Assembly (NCBI RefSeq): GCF_003130795.1 | Contig: NZ_CP029352.1 | Location: forward strand, 485,001-549,000 | Origin: Azospirillum thermophilum | Lineage (GTDB): Bacteria; Pseudomonadota; Alphaproteobacteria; Azospirillales; Azospirillaceae | Length of the DNA: 64,000 bases | Direction: 5' to 3' | In this document: positions 12,609 through 21,848 of the stretch, one piece after another | Layout: every line of letters begins with the position of its first letter | Position numbering within the stretch: position 1 is the stretch's first letter | The notes under the pieces: generated by a model | The model's database searches: none | What the model was told of the DNA's origin: nothing | Seen by the model: only the letters and a program-made list of their open reading frames with translations | Made by a program: the position numbers and the translations under genes

Positions 12609-13169
12609 ATGTCCAAGCGCCGCATCGGTGTCTATCCCGGCACCTTCGATCCGATCACCAACGGGCACCTGGACATCATCCAGCGCGCCTCGCGGCAGGT
12701 CGACCATCTGATCGTCGGCGTTGCCCGGAACGCCGGCAAGGGCCCGCTCTTCTCGACGGACGAGCGGGTCGCGATGGTGCGGGAGGACGTGGCCGCCCTG
12801 ACCAACGGCACCTCCCACAGCAACGGCGCCAGCGTCGAGGTGCGGGCCTTCGACACGCTGCTGATGCATTTCGCGGTGGAGATGAACGCCAGCGTGATCA
12901 TCCGGGGCCTGCGCGCCGTCTCCGATTTCGAGTACGAGTTCCAGATGGCGGGCATGAACGCCCGCCTGAACCCGAACATCGAAACCATTTTTCTGATGGC
13001 ATCGGACAGGCACCAGTTCATCTCCTCCCGGTTCGTGAAGGAGATCGGGCGGCTTGGCGGCGACATCCGCGGCTTCGTCTCGCCGCGGGTGGCGCTGCAG
13101 CTTGCCGAGCGCTTCGCCCTGGAGGATGCCAAGGCCAACCCCGCGCCGATCACCCAGCCGCAGGGCTGA
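12609..13169 (+). CDS. coaD: phosphopantetheine adenylyltransferase
   Basis: Fourth step of coenzyme A synthesis, transfer of AMP to 4'-phosphopantetheine. 186 residues. It shows the nucleotidyltransferase start YPGTFDPITNGHLDII with its T/HxGH motif, the RGLRAVSDFEYEFQMA block and the ISSRFVKEI signature, all standard. It is slightly longer at the C-terminus than the E. coli enzyme. The gene follows gyrA by 26 bp, and the pair is probably co-transcribed. Confidence 0.95.
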   Translation: MSKRRIGVYPGTFDPITNGHLDIIQRASRQVDHLIVGVARNAGKGPLFSTDERVAMVREDVAALTNGTSHSNGASVEVRAFDTLLMHFAVEMNASVIIRGLRAVSDFEYEFQMAGMNARLNPNIETIFLMASDRHQFISSRFVKEIGRLGGDIRGFVSPRVALQLAERFALEDAKANPAPITQPQG

Positions 13170-13355
13170 CGGCGATAGGTCTGGCGGTGCAGGTCCGGGT
13201 CCCCGCGGAGAGCCTTCGGAGGGCCGTTCGGGGGTGTGTCGGAAAGCGCCGGGGGTTGACCTATGCGGTGCACATCCCTATGGTGCGCCAACCTGCGCAG
13301 GGGGCGGTTCGGCAGCACCGAAACCCGTCCGCCCGAGAGGGCTTGCAACGGGCAC

Positions 13356-13431
13356 GATCCGGTAGCTCAGTCGGTAGAGCACGTGACTTTTAATCATGTG
13401 GTCGTGGGTTCGAGTCCCACCCGGATCACCA
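13356..13431 (+). tRNA. trnK: tRNA-Lys (anticodon TTT)
   Basis: A complete cloverleaf with encoded CCA. The acceptor GATCCGG (13356-13362) pairs with CCGGATC, then A and CCA (ending 13431). The D-arm is GCTCAGTCGGTAGAGC. The anticodon stem CGTGA/TCATG carries the loop CTTTTAA with TTT at 13389-13391. The T-arm is GTGGGTTCGAGTCCCAC. It is the integration site of the adjacent element, and its last 48 bases are duplicated at 28680-28727. Confidence 0.97.
13384..13431. repeat. attL: attL: tRNA-Lys 3'-end core repeat
   Basis: 48 bases starting TGACTTTTAATCATGTGG and ending CCCGGATCACCA, identical to 28680-28727. It covers the anticodon arm to CCA of the intact tRNA gene, so the target gene stays functional. 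Similarity to attR also extends weakly upstream into the D-arm (TCGGTA). Confidence 0.92.
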
Positions 13432-13490
13432 TCTCTTTCAAGCAGTTAGGTAGGTGTTGCAGCGAAGACCAAGCCAGTGATTGAGGCTTC

Positions 13491-13512
13491 GGTCCGCGCT
13501 TGGTCCGCCGGT
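13491..13512. promoter_or_regulatory. left integrase arm-type site
   Basis: A 22-bp site made of two 11-bp units each starting GGTCCGC. It matches 28501-28522 at 20 of 22 positions and in the same orientation. It lies 60 bp inside attL, where arm-binding sites of tyrosine integrases occur. A further GGACC lies near 13533. Confidence 0.6.
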
Positions 13513-13673
13513 CGCAACGGTCTGCGTTTCTACGGACCAAGGCGATGCTTGCGTTGGTGAAGGCGAGTGCGCCCGAATCACCATCCTCCTCGTCCTGCTG
13601 GGCCTTGAAGGCGGTAACGTGACCTTAAGCGGGCGTGTGGTAGGGCGTGCACAGGCACCCGAAAGGCTCTCCC

Positions 13674-15149
13674 ATGTCCACCCAACTGTCCACGTCACCG
13701 GCATTGGTACCCTCTCGGGACACGCAGGGTGCGATTGTCCCGTACGATCCGTTCGCGGTCGCTCCGAATCCGGAGTTCGCGCTCCCGAGCGTGCTGGAGC
13801 ACGGTTCCGACGTGGAGATGTCCTACCTGACGCGGGATATGCTGATTTACCAGTACGGCAGTGTGGTTTTCACGGAGGGTGAGTTTTGGTCTTTCTCGGC
13901 TACCCACTGGGTTCCGCTGCCGGATGAAATCCTGCGCCAATACGCGCACAAATTCGATGGCAAGTTCTACCTGAAGCCGGGTGGTAAGCGCGACAAGGTG
14001 CTGTTGAACAAGGGGCGTATCGATTCGATTTTGCACGAAGTCGCTATGCTGATGACGGTGCGCAACTTCTTCTCGGATGCGCCAATCGGGATCAACTGCC
14101 TCACAGGCTTTGTCGAGATCGGGCCGAACGGCGGAACAATCTACGAGCACAGCCCGCGACACAAACAGCGGCATCTGATCGAAGCACACTACGACGCCGA
14201 GAAGCCGGCGCTGCCGGGTCCGCTGCTAACGAAGTTGCTGAACGGCTGCTTTGCCAACCTTGAACCCGATGAATCGGCTGCACGGATCCTCATGCTCAGT
14301 CAGATCGGCGGGGCGGCTATTGCTGGCATGGCGACGAAGCTGAAGAAACCGAAGGCGGCTGTGTTGCACGGTCAGACCGCAGAAAACGGCAAGAGCCAGT
14401 TCCTTGAGTGCTTCCGCGCGTTTCTGCCTGCCGATGCCGTGTGCGCCTTCTCCATCCAGCAAATCGGCGACGAGCGCTACATACCGCGCCTGTCGGGCAA
14501 GCTGCTGAACACCTGTGACGAGTTGTCCGCCGCTGCGGTGACTTCAGACACCTTCAAGCGCGTCGTTACGGGTGAAGCGCTGAGCGGGCGGGAGGTGAGG
14601 AGGCTTGCGGTGGAAGTCCGCCCTGTCGCGCAGCATGTCTTCAGCACGAACGTCCTCCCTAGTTTCATCGGCGGCGCAGATCGCGGCGTGCGTCGGCGAC
14701 TGCTGATTGTGCCGTTCGAGCGGTCGATCCCCGACTCGGAGAAGGTGGAGAACATCGGCGCACGGATCGCGGACGAGGAAGCGGATGGGCTTCTGGCTTG
14801 GCTGATCGCAGGAGCGGTGTCACTGGTGCAGGCGGGATTCTTCCATGAGTCCCAGGCATGCAAGCAGGCACTGGATGACTGGCTGTTCAATTCGGACGTT
14901 GTCCTGGCATGGCTGAACGAAGAGTGCGAGGTGACGGGGAAGGCAGAGGACGCAGTTCCGTCCAGTTTGGCGTATTCAGCATTCAGTGTGTGGGCAAAGG
15001 GCGAAGGTTACGATAGGATTCCAAACGCCAACATCTTCAAGCAGCGCATGCTGGCTGCGGACCCTCAGTCGCGCATCGCATGGAAGCCAACAAACAAGGG
15101 GAAGGTCATCACCGGATTGCGGATGGAGAAGACCGGCTTTGCGACGTAA
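13674..15149 (+). CDS. P4/D5-type SF3 helicase (replication protein)
   Basis: About 491 residues. The C-terminal half is a superfamily 3 helicase: Walker A GQTAENGKSQFLECF near residue 240, acidic motif LLNTCDELS near 280 and sensor HVFSTNVLPSF near 325. The preceding D5_N-like part (residues 60-230) fits phage and plasmid helicases. No primase catalytic motif is visible, so it would need a partner primase. The ATG at 13674 follows GAAAGG; an upstream in-frame ATG has no ribosome site. No in-frame TAG occurs and the stop is TAA, unlike the second helicase of this element. Confidence 0.85.
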   Translation: MSTQLSTSPALVPSRDTQGAIVPYDPFAVAPNPEFALPSVLEHGSDVEMSYLTRDMLIYQYGSVVFTEGEFWSFSATHWVPLPDEILRQYAHKFDGKFYLKPGGKRDKVLLNKGRIDSILHEVAMLMTVRNFFSDAPIGINCLTGFVEIGPNGGTIYEHSPRHKQRHLIEAHYDAEKPALPGPLLTKLLNGCFANLEPDESAARILMLSQIGGAAIAGMATKLKKPKAAVLHGQTAENGKSQFLECFRAFLPADAVCAFSIQQIGDERYIPRLSGKLLNTCDELSAAAVTSDTFKRVVTGEALSGREVRRLAVEVRPVAQHVFSTNVLPSFIGGADRGVRRRLLIVPFERSIPDSEKVENIGARIADEEADGLLAWLIAGAVSLVQAGFFHESQACKQALDDWLFNSDVVLAWLNEECEVTGKAEDAVPSSLAYSAFSVWAKGEGYDRIPNANIFKQRMLAADPQSRIAWKPTNKGKVITGLRMEKTGFAT

Positions 15150-15311
15150 CGCACGTGCGCGGAAGCGGTGGTGCCGCGTGCGAGAGGGCTCCATTAGGCG
15201 CCTCCCGGTTAGTGGGCATCACCCGTCACCGCAGCCGTCCAATCCATTGATTTTTCACATGATTCTGTCACTCTGAGGCGTCACCAATTCAATGCAGAGG
15301 CGTCAGCCTGA
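15150..15311. other. short intergenic region, nothing recognised
   Basis: Between the helicase stop and the methyltransferase fragment. No promoter, repeat or coding frame could be supported. Confidence 0.4.
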
Positions 15312-15713
15312 ATGCGGGATACGTTTTGTGCGCTGCCTCCCGAACGCCACAATGCTCCGGCGCTACAAAAGACCCACCAGCCTGCGCTTCGCGTCTGTGC
15401 CGCGCTGGATGAAGCCCTGTATCGCGGCAAGCGACAGCTGACCGGCATTATAGCACAAACGATCGTCATTGACCCGCCTTACAACTCCGGCCGTGAAGAC
15501 CTGCTTTACGATGATCACTTATCGGAGGACGCCGCTCACCGAGACTCATCTTGGCTCGAATGGCTGCACCGTCGATTGTTGCTTGCACGTGACCTTTTAG
15601 CCGCGGATGGCGCAGTCCTTGCCTGTATCGACGATCAGAGGCGCGCGTTGATGGAACTCCTAATGGAATAGGTGTTTCCGGGAATGCGCGTCGGCAGTTT
15701 TGTTTGGAATCCC
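15312..15713 (+). pseudogene. fragment of an adenine-specific DNA methyltransferase (type III Mod-like)
   Basis: The motif IV segment IVIDPPYNSGREDLLYDDHL lies near 15460-15530, then SSWLEWLHRRLLLARDLLAA and GAVLACIDDQRRALMELLME follow, as in Mod or beta-class N6-adenine methyltransferases. A TAG at 15669-15671 interrupts the frame, but the family sequence continues in the same frame (VFPGMRVGSFVW). It then breaks off at about 15713, where the IS5-family relic begins. The N-terminal part is also missing. It is a dead remnant of a restriction-modification gene, although its TAG fits the amber pattern seen further right. Confidence 0.75.
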
Positions 15714-15715
15714 GC

Positions 15716-16240
15716 AAACCAGCGGGTCCCCATCAGGGTGGCGAAGGCCTTGCTGTCGTGCACCACGCCGCTGGTCAGCGTGAAGGTCACCGGCTTGCTG
15801 AAGCCTTCGCCGCGGATGTTGATCTTGGTCGAGAAGCGGCCGCGAGCGGCCGAGTGCGTCATCATTGATTCCCTTTTTCGCCGCTGGTTTTGCGGACGTC
15901 ATCGGCGCGCTGACGAGCGCGGACGATGGTACTGTCCAAAAAATGCAGGTTCCAATCCACCACACCCGCCGGTCGGTGCGGGCTCGCAGCGCTTCAAGGA
16001 TACGCTGCTAAATCCCGGCGCGCCGCCAGCGGTAGAACCGGCTCGACACGGTCCCGAACGGGCCATACTGCTCCGCCAAGCCGCGCCATGTTGCTCCACT
16101 GCGGGCGATCCAATGCATGCCGTTGATCATCCGCCGGTGAGAGTGGATCGGCCGTCCGGTACGAGGATTCTCTGGAGGAAAGCGCGGCTCCAGCCGCTCC
16201 CATTGTGCATCGGTCAGTTCATAGCGTCCAATTAGGCAAA
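15716..16240 (-). mobile_element. degraded, truncated IS5-family transposase
   Basis: Read on the minus strand from about 16240: RYELTDAQWERLEPRFPPEN, then RMINGMHWIARSGATWRGLA and FYRWRRAGI, followed by a TAG where the family has Trp (TGG to TAG), then QRILEAL. Further frames give DWNLHFLDSTIVRARQRADD and RGRFSTKINIRGEG before the sequence stops at the methyltransferase junction. There are at least two frameshifts as well as the stop, and the C-terminal DDE part is missing, so it is inactive. Confidence 0.75.
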
Positions 16241-16426
16241 AAATTGGGAACGCATCCTCAACCTACCACGCCTTAGCTGACACGGTCTAACGCCAACTGA
16301 TATAAGAGCCATCCTGAACCCACTGCACAATGGGTGGCGCCGCCTCCCACATAACATAGAAGTTGACACATAACTCATTGCATAGCCATTTTAGGCGTAC
16401 TTACCAACCAGTCCGAAAGTCACATT
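16241..16426. promoter_or_regulatory. upstream region of the Hachiman operon
   Basis: AT-rich 186-bp spacer between the IS relic and hamA. It contains TTGACA at 16363-16368, a good -35 box. The matching -10 is poor (CATTTT near 16387-16392). No strong ribosome site precedes the hamA ATG. Confidence 0.35.
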
Positions 16427-17245
16427 ATGCCAGCGCATCCGCCCCATTTAAGCTGGCTGACGGAAACCGGAGAAACTCTCGTTTCGGCCGACGGACGGCA
16501 GATCAAAGTGTTGGAGCTGAAGTATCATGAAGACGACGCGGTAATGTCGGCATGGGCAAAGCATTTTAGGCATCATTATTGCGATGATGAAGAGCTTAGG
16601 ATTATGGTTAAAGGATCAAAGAAAACGCGCTCTGAATATCTTCATGCCATTATCTTTCCAGATGAGTCATCTGCGCCCGGCCCGAGCATAAGATCTGGAG
16701 ACTTTGCAGAAATATTGCTAGCAGACTACTTAGAATATGCTCTCGGGTACTGGGTGCCTAGGAACAAATATGCTGAAAAGGGTGCCCGAAATGAGTCAGT
16801 AAAAGGCTCTGATATTATAGGATTCAGAGTAACTGACTGGTATTCAGACAGTAATGATGATGAGCTTTATATCTGTGAGGCGAAAGCTCAACTATCTGGG
16901 AATAAGCCGCACCCCCGCTTGCAGAATGCGATTGATGATTCGGCGAAGGATATGGTTAGGCAGGCCGAGTCTCTGCATGCGATCAAACGTCACCTTTACA
17001 GGAGGTACGGCGAAGAGGAGGCAAGCAAAATTGAGCGCTTTCAGGACGTTGAGGACCGACCCTACCGCCGTTCATATGGAGCCGCTGCGGTATTCAATAA
17101 CTCCATATTCGACAAGGACTCGATTCAACAATCAGACAGCAGCAAGCACCCAGAGAAGGATAGTCTCTATTTAATTACCATCAAAGGCGAAAGTTTGATG
17201 GAGCTAGTGCGCAATTTATACAACAGAGCTGCAAATGAAGCCTAA
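16427..17245 (+). CDS. hamA: HamA, Hachiman defence nuclease (DUF1837)
   Basis: A 272-residue protein of the DUF1837 type, the effector of Hachiman anti-phage defence. The PD-(D/E)xK-like core is visible: GDFAEILLADYLEYALGYWV near residue 92, NESVKGSDIIGF with the acidic residue near 127, and YICEAKAQL (ExK) near 150. In Hachiman, HamA cleaves DNA once released by the helicase HamB. The gene is AT-rich compared with the chromosome, a sign of transfer. Its stop overlaps the hamB start by 11 bp, so the pair is translationally coupled. The assignment depends on recalled family features plus the partner gene. Confidence 0.8.
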   Translation: MPAHPPHLSWLTETGETLVSADGRQIKVLELKYHEDDAVMSAWAKHFRHHYCDDEELRIMVKGSKKTRSEYLHAIIFPDESSAPGPSIRSGDFAEILLADYLEYALGYWVPRNKYAEKGARNESVKGSDIIGFRVTDWYSDSNDDELYICEAKAQLSGNKPHPRLQNAIDDSAKDMVRQAESLHAIKRHLYRRYGEEEASKIERFQDVEDRPYRRSYGAAAVFNNSIFDKDSIQQSDSSKHPEKDSLYLITIKGESLMELVRNLYNRAANEA

Positions 17246-20200
17246 ATCTAAGTCAAATAATCTTTTGGCGAAGACCCGGTCTTTGGCAAAGATGTACGAA
17301 TATGACGTTCCTCAAGAACATCACTTGAAGATTAAAGATGACCCAAGAAACCTGTTCCCATTGTCAATTGGCATGCTCGGTGATATAGCCGCTGCAATTG
17401 CCGACGGTCGCGACGCGGAGGAAGATCTGCGTGCAGCTACAGAGGAGCTTCGTTTCTCTTCATTCTTTTTTGATGCATACCATAGCAGCGGGCTTGATGG
17501 TGCAAACAACTCCTACGTAATTTTGCTGGCTTCTTCGGCATATTATCTTTGTGATCTCCCTGGGAGTTCAAGCGTACTGATTAACCAGTTGCCGCTCGAA
17601 CTCGATCTTAATGCCCAGTGCATCGAGCATCTACTTATTTGGCTCCTAAAAGGAGATTTATCACTCGTAACCACCCTAGGCGGAAGCATATATGAAGAAT
17701 ACTTAGAAGATATTATGTCGTTGTTCCGCCAGATATACGATAGTGCCATAGATGAGCCCGTGTTGGTCACAGCAACAGACTCGCTCAGAGATGCTGTATA
17801 TGCCTATGGGACTCCACGTGAGTTGTTCCTATCCGACCTCGTTGCTGCAGTTGCTATATGGCGCTATAGAAACTCGGCCAGATATTGCCTGCCAGCTTAC
17901 ACTGGCCTGCCTCTTGACGTTTGGATGCCCACCCTCACGAAGCCGTCCTTCGTAAAGGAGTTGTGGCCTGCTCAACGAATCCTGGGAGAGCGAGGCATCT
18001 TCCAAGGTGCTTCAGGTGTTATTCAGATGCCGACCAGCGCAGGGAAAACGCGTGCGACAGAAATAATAATACGTAGTGCGCTTTTATCTGGCAGGACATC
18101 TACCGCTATCATAGTAGCGCCCTTTCGTGCGCTGTGCCACGATATAAAGGCAGATCTCGTCAATGCGTTTCGGGATGAGGCCGTCCATGTCGATGAGCTC
18201 ACAGACGATTTCACAATTGGCGAAGATTTTGACTTGTCGGTTTCAAAACGGGGCATACTCATTGTTACACCCGAGAAGTTAGCCTACATAATTAGACAGG
18301 ACTCCACCTTGCTGAGCTCTGTTGGACTCGTTGTACTTGATGAAGGACACCAACTCGACTGCGTGGGCCGAGGCGCAAACTATGAACTTCTGGCATCTTA
18401 CCTACGTTATAATGTAGATAAGCATGCCCAATTCATTGTGATATCGGCTGTGGTCAGCAATGCGGAGGCTATAAACGAGTGGATAAACAGCGATAAAGGG
18501 GTTGTGGTGCGTGGTATACGGTTACTGCCAACGCAGCGAAGTATAGCTTTCACCAGTTGGACAAAAGGTCTAAGATCGCAGAAATCAGTTTCGGGATCTC
18601 TAGTCTACGTAAATGACAAAGATCCGAACGTTCGTGAATTTTATGTTCCTCGTGTAATTCAGACGCAACAATTGAAGCGGCTTCCGAGAGAGCGAAAGGT
18701 CCCGCCATTATTTCCTCAGTGCGACGATGGAAGTTCAATCGCTGTCTACCTCGGGCTGAAACTATCGAAAGTTGGCGGAGTAGCCATATTTTGCGGAACA
18801 AAGATTGTCGCCAAAGGAGTGTGCGACAGAATCGTGGAAGCTTATTCACGAGATGTCGATTTGGCAACGCCGCTTAACTATTCTAACGAGCATGAGATCA
18901 AGCTTATTGGTGACCTTTATGAAAGAAATATTGGCGCCGATGCAGCCTATACGAAATGCGCTAGGATGGGGGTGCTAACGCATCACGGAAACACACCTCA
19001 CGGTATAAGATTGTCGGTCGAGCATGCGATGAAAATGCGTCATGCTAAGCTAGTCGTGTGCACATCGACCCTGGCTCAAGGAGTTAATCTTCCGATTCGC
19101 TATCTAATTCTATCATCACTACGCCAAGGATCCGAAAAAATCTCTGTCCGAGACTTCCACAATCTCATGGGAAGAGCGGGGAGGTCGGGCATGTATACAG
19201 AAGGAAGTGTGATTTTCACTTCTCCGAATCTCTACGATAGCCGACAATACCGAAATGGAAACTTCAGCAAGAGCTGGACTGAGGTACTGCATCTGCTCAA
19301 TCCAGAAATGGCAGAGCCTTGCATTAGCGAGATACAAAAATTAGTGATGCCTATAGAGGCGAAGGCAACAGAACGTCAATATGACTTGGCCCCTGACGAA
19401 CTGCTAACCATGTACTCTTCGTCATCGGAGGAGGCGCTAGATCGCGTACGACAGATTTGCTTGGAATTGGGAGAAGATGATTCCGACAAAATTGAAGAAC
19501 AGCTTGCAGATAGATTTAAGACTCTTTCGGTGATTGAGAGCTACATGACTGCTCTTGAGGAATTCGATAGCGGATCTGTGGCAAGATTGCTTGAGACGAC
19601 ATTTGCATTTATGCAGAGCAGCTCTGATGAGCGTACCAAGTTAAGTCGCATTTTTACGTGGTTGTCAAGTAGAATAGCGGACACTTTGACCGAAGCAGAA
19701 AAGAGGCGGTCGTATGGGAAGACCCTTTTAGGCATTAGCGACGCTATGCAAGTAGAAGCATGGGTTAACCAGCACAGAGAAAATTTGCCGTTTATAGTAA
19801 GCTACGAGGATATGCTCGTAGCAATATGGCCTCTGATGCAGGACACAATGAAGAACAAGACGTTCATCAAGTGTGTTCCAAAAGCCGACATGGTTGTGTT
19901 TGCATTGGAATGGATGGCTGGCCATACGTTCTCTCAACTGCATGAAAGCATGAATAGGGTTGGCGTAAAAACAAAATGGGGAAAAGGTTTCCGGAAAGTC
20001 ACAATTGACCAAGTTGTTGAGATATTCGAGGGTGGAATCGCGTTTGACGGCATGCTTATAGTAAACGCTGTAGCTGAGTTTTTAGGGGAAGAGGACCCAT
20101 CTTACACCATAGTCAAAGGTCTCCAGAAAAGGATTAAATATGGACTATCTGATGATAGTTCAATCTCATTATATGAGATGGGCTTCTCCGACAGGTTAGT

Positions 20201-20351
20201 TGCGCAAGAATTGTCGGTCGTCACCAGCCCGCACCATCGCCGCCTTGATGTGATTGATGTGCTGCGAGAGAAGAAGGATCAAGCTTCGGAGATACTGCAG
20301 CGATACCCGTCTTATTATTCGGGTGTGCTCGCAACCCTAATCGGAGGGTAA
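17235..20351 (+). CDS. hamB: HamB, Hachiman defence SF2 helicase
   Basis: 1038-residue superfamily 2 helicase. Walker A PTSAGKTRATE lies near residue 265, DEAH-like box VVLDEGHQLD near 368, motif III ISAVVSNAE near 400, and the C-terminal RecA domain has STLAQGVNLPIRYLI and HNLMGRAGRSG near 645. The length, a long N-terminal region before the helicase core and pairing with a DUF1837 gene match HamB, which holds HamA inactive and senses damaged or invading DNA. It overlaps hamA, is AT-rich like it, and ends in TAA. Confidence 0.82.
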   Translation: MKPKSKSNNLLAKTRSLAKMYEYDVPQEHHLKIKDDPRNLFPLSIGMLGDIAAAIADGRDAEEDLRAATEELRFSSFFFDAYHSSGLDGANNSYVILLASSAYYLCDLPGSSSVLINQLPLELDLNAQCIEHLLIWLLKGDLSLVTTLGGSIYEEYLEDIMSLFRQIYDSAIDEPVLVTATDSLRDAVYAYGTPRELFLSDLVAAVAIWRYRNSARYCLPAYTGLPLDVWMPTLTKPSFVKELWPAQRILGERGIFQGASGVIQMPTSAGKTRATEIIIRSALLSGRTSTAIIVAPFRALCHDIKADLVNAFRDEAVHVDELTDDFTIGEDFDLSVSKRGILIVTPEKLAYIIRQDSTLLSSVGLVVLDEGHQLDCVGRGANYELLASYLRYNVDKHAQFIVISAVVSNAEAINEWINSDKGVVVRGIRLLPTQRSIAFTSWTKGLRSQKSVSGSLVYVNDKDPNVREFYVPRVIQTQQLKRLPRERKVPPLFPQCDDGSSIAVYLGLKLSKVGGVAIFCGTKIVAKGVCDRIVEAYSRDVDLATPLNYSNEHEIKLIGDLYERNIGADAAYTKCARMGVLTHHGNTPHGIRLSVEHAMKMRHAKLVVCTSTLAQGVNLPIRYLILSSLRQGSEKISVRDFHNLMGRAGRSGMYTEGSVIFTSPNLYDSRQYRNGNFSKSWTEVLHLLNPEMAEPCISEIQKLVMPIEAKATERQYDLAPDELLTMYSSSSEEALDRVRQICLELGEDDSDKIEEQLADRFKTLSVIESYMTALEEFDSGSVARLLETTFAFMQSSSDERTKLSRIFTWLSSRIADTLTEAEKRRSYGKTLLGISDAMQVEAWVNQHRENLPFIVSYEDMLVAIWPLMQDTMKNKTFIKCVPKADMVVFALEWMAGHTFSQLHESMNRVGVKTKWGKGFRKVTIDQVVEIFEGGIAFDGMLIVNAVAEFLGEEDPSYTIVKGLQKRIKYGLSDDSSISLYEMGFSDRLVAQELSVVTSPHHRRLDVIDVLREKKDQASEILQRYPSYYSGVLATLIGG

Positions 20352-20559
20352 GATCTCTTCTGGGAGTGACGGTCTGTCTACGGAACAGCGGGCACTACAC
20401 TGGAACAAGCCAATGCGGGGGCTGTAGCGGCATTATGTCGCCATATCATAATATGCACGCTGGAATCCCATCCTTTGCCGATAGGCCGGGGCGTACTTTA
20501 ATGCCTGCCCCTCTCTACCGACGTGGGGGGGTGAGGGGACTCATAGCTGCTGGTGGACC
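20352..20559. other. intergenic region after hamB
   Basis: 208 bp with no convincing gene, promoter or terminator. Composition is mixed. A weak GGTGG ribosome site precedes the next gene. Confidence 0.3.
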
Positions 20560-21426
20560 ATGGATATCTTCAAATTGCGCCCCGAAGATGACGACTGCAT
20601 CAAGCTGAAAGAAGAGAATTTTCACAGGGCCACCGGGAAGCAGTACCCATACTACCAAGTGAAGTGCGGTAAAACTCAGCATTACGCAACGTGCCCGGCG
20701 TGTGATAATCCGATTCACATCATCAACCTGGACGTTGATGAGAAATATGACTCCCTAGGCCGTAAACTCTCACTCTTCGCGAAGCATGCGAAGTCGGATG
20801 TTCGCGGAATTGCAAAATTTGTACAGGAGGAGTACGATGATTGTCCTCTGGCGAACCCCGAGGCTTTTACGGGGCGAAGCAAGAGGGTTCGTGGAAAGAC
20901 TTCTGCCGAGCTCATCGAGCTCTTGATTGAGTTCTCCGATATCGTTGAAATGGCCATTCGGTCTGCGACTGGGGTTCACTTCACGGAGAAAGCGTTTGAA
21001 AGAATACTCCGTGCGTTCCGGGCGGAGGAAGGGTACTTGTATCGGCACACGACGAAGTTCAATTTGCCTTATGGTGTTCTCTATATGGCAGAGTATCTGA
21101 GTATCGTCGACTCAAGGGTTGCCGATAAGTCGCAAATTAGGAATGCTATAGAGACAAGCAGCAAGTATTTCTATGTGAATCGGGCTGGGAAGGTGTTGCC
21201 TAAGACGGGGTACGGAAGGGCTGACATCGGGTTTTTTCTAACTAAGCATGTCATCCCCTCCGATGCGGAGGCTCCACAGACTATGACGATGGTCGTAGAA
21301 GAGCGCCTTGGCGAGCCGAGACGAGGAGTTGCAGAGATCATTGTAGAAATAGATCAAACCTACTTCAACAATACTGTCGCCAAAAGGAGGCGGTTCCGCA
21401 GAATGGCTGAGGCCGTATTTCGGTAG
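20560..21426 (+). CDS. unrecognised protein beside Hachiman
   Basis: 288 residues, no family recognised. It begins MDIFKLRPEDDDCIKLKEEN. Cys36, Cys45 and Cys48 with His41 (VKCGKTQHYATCPACDNP) may form a zinc ribbon. The middle is helical (TSAELIELLIEFSDIVEMAI), and a beta-rich part with a basic tail (VAKRRRFRRMAEAVF) closes it. Its position directly after hamAB and its lower GC suggest it travels with the defence module. It ends at a TAG; the frame stays open 77 codons past it, but that part does not look like protein, so TAG is probably a true stop here. Confidence 0.65.
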   Translation: MDIFKLRPEDDDCIKLKEENFHRATGKQYPYYQVKCGKTQHYATCPACDNPIHIINLDVDEKYDSLGRKLSLFAKHAKSDVRGIAKFVQEEYDDCPLANPEAFTGRSKRVRGKTSAELIELLIEFSDIVEMAIRSATGVHFTEKAFERILRAFRAEEGYLYRHTTKFNLPYGVLYMAEYLSIVDSRVADKSQIRNAIETSSKYFYVNRAGKVLPKTGYGRADIGFFLTKHVIPSDAEAPQTMTMVVEERLGEPRRGVAEIIVEIDQTYFNNTVAKRRRFRRMAEAVFR

Positions 21427-21848
21427 GAATGGCTGAAATCAGCTCGGGATATTGTCGCGATAGTTCGTAGCAGAGATGTTGCTCGTTTTTTTGCAGGTGG
21501 CGCGAAGAGCGTCGAGCGGATGGACGCGAACAGGGAGGCCGGTCCTGACCTTGCGGATTGGGCGGTTTATCAGATGCGGCTGCGGGCGACGTGGATAGGA
21601 ATGAGGGGATGCCGGATTGGGCTTGTGAACCAGTGGACCGAGGCAGACGGATGGTGCCGTTTGTAGGGTGGTGGACCCGAGCCATCCTGCGGACTGCGCC
21701 AAGCTACATACGTAGCGGTCTGTCTGGCGCACACCACTAGAAAGGCTGCACCGCGCGCCGCCTGCCCCGTGAACAATGAAATGCTTACAAAACGTCAAGA
21801 GGCGGAGCAACAATTGCTCGCTTAATGTATTTCCTCGAGTGACGTTGC
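21427..21848. other. intergenic region between unknown gene and serine recombinase
   Basis: 422 bp. Open frames exist on both strands but none shows recognisable protein features or a ribosome site. It may be remnant DNA from an insertion. Confidence 0.3.

Noticed and set aside
16020..16090. The TAG in the IS5-family relic as a further sign of recoding
   Set aside because: It replaces a conserved Trp (TGG) and the gene has frameshifts and a missing end, so it is ordinary decay; it also warns that not every TAG here is recoded.
21424..21813. Read-through of the TAG ending the unknown gene beside Hachiman
   Set aside because: The frame is open for 77 more codons and then meets another TAG, but the extension is not protein-like and no homology was recognised.
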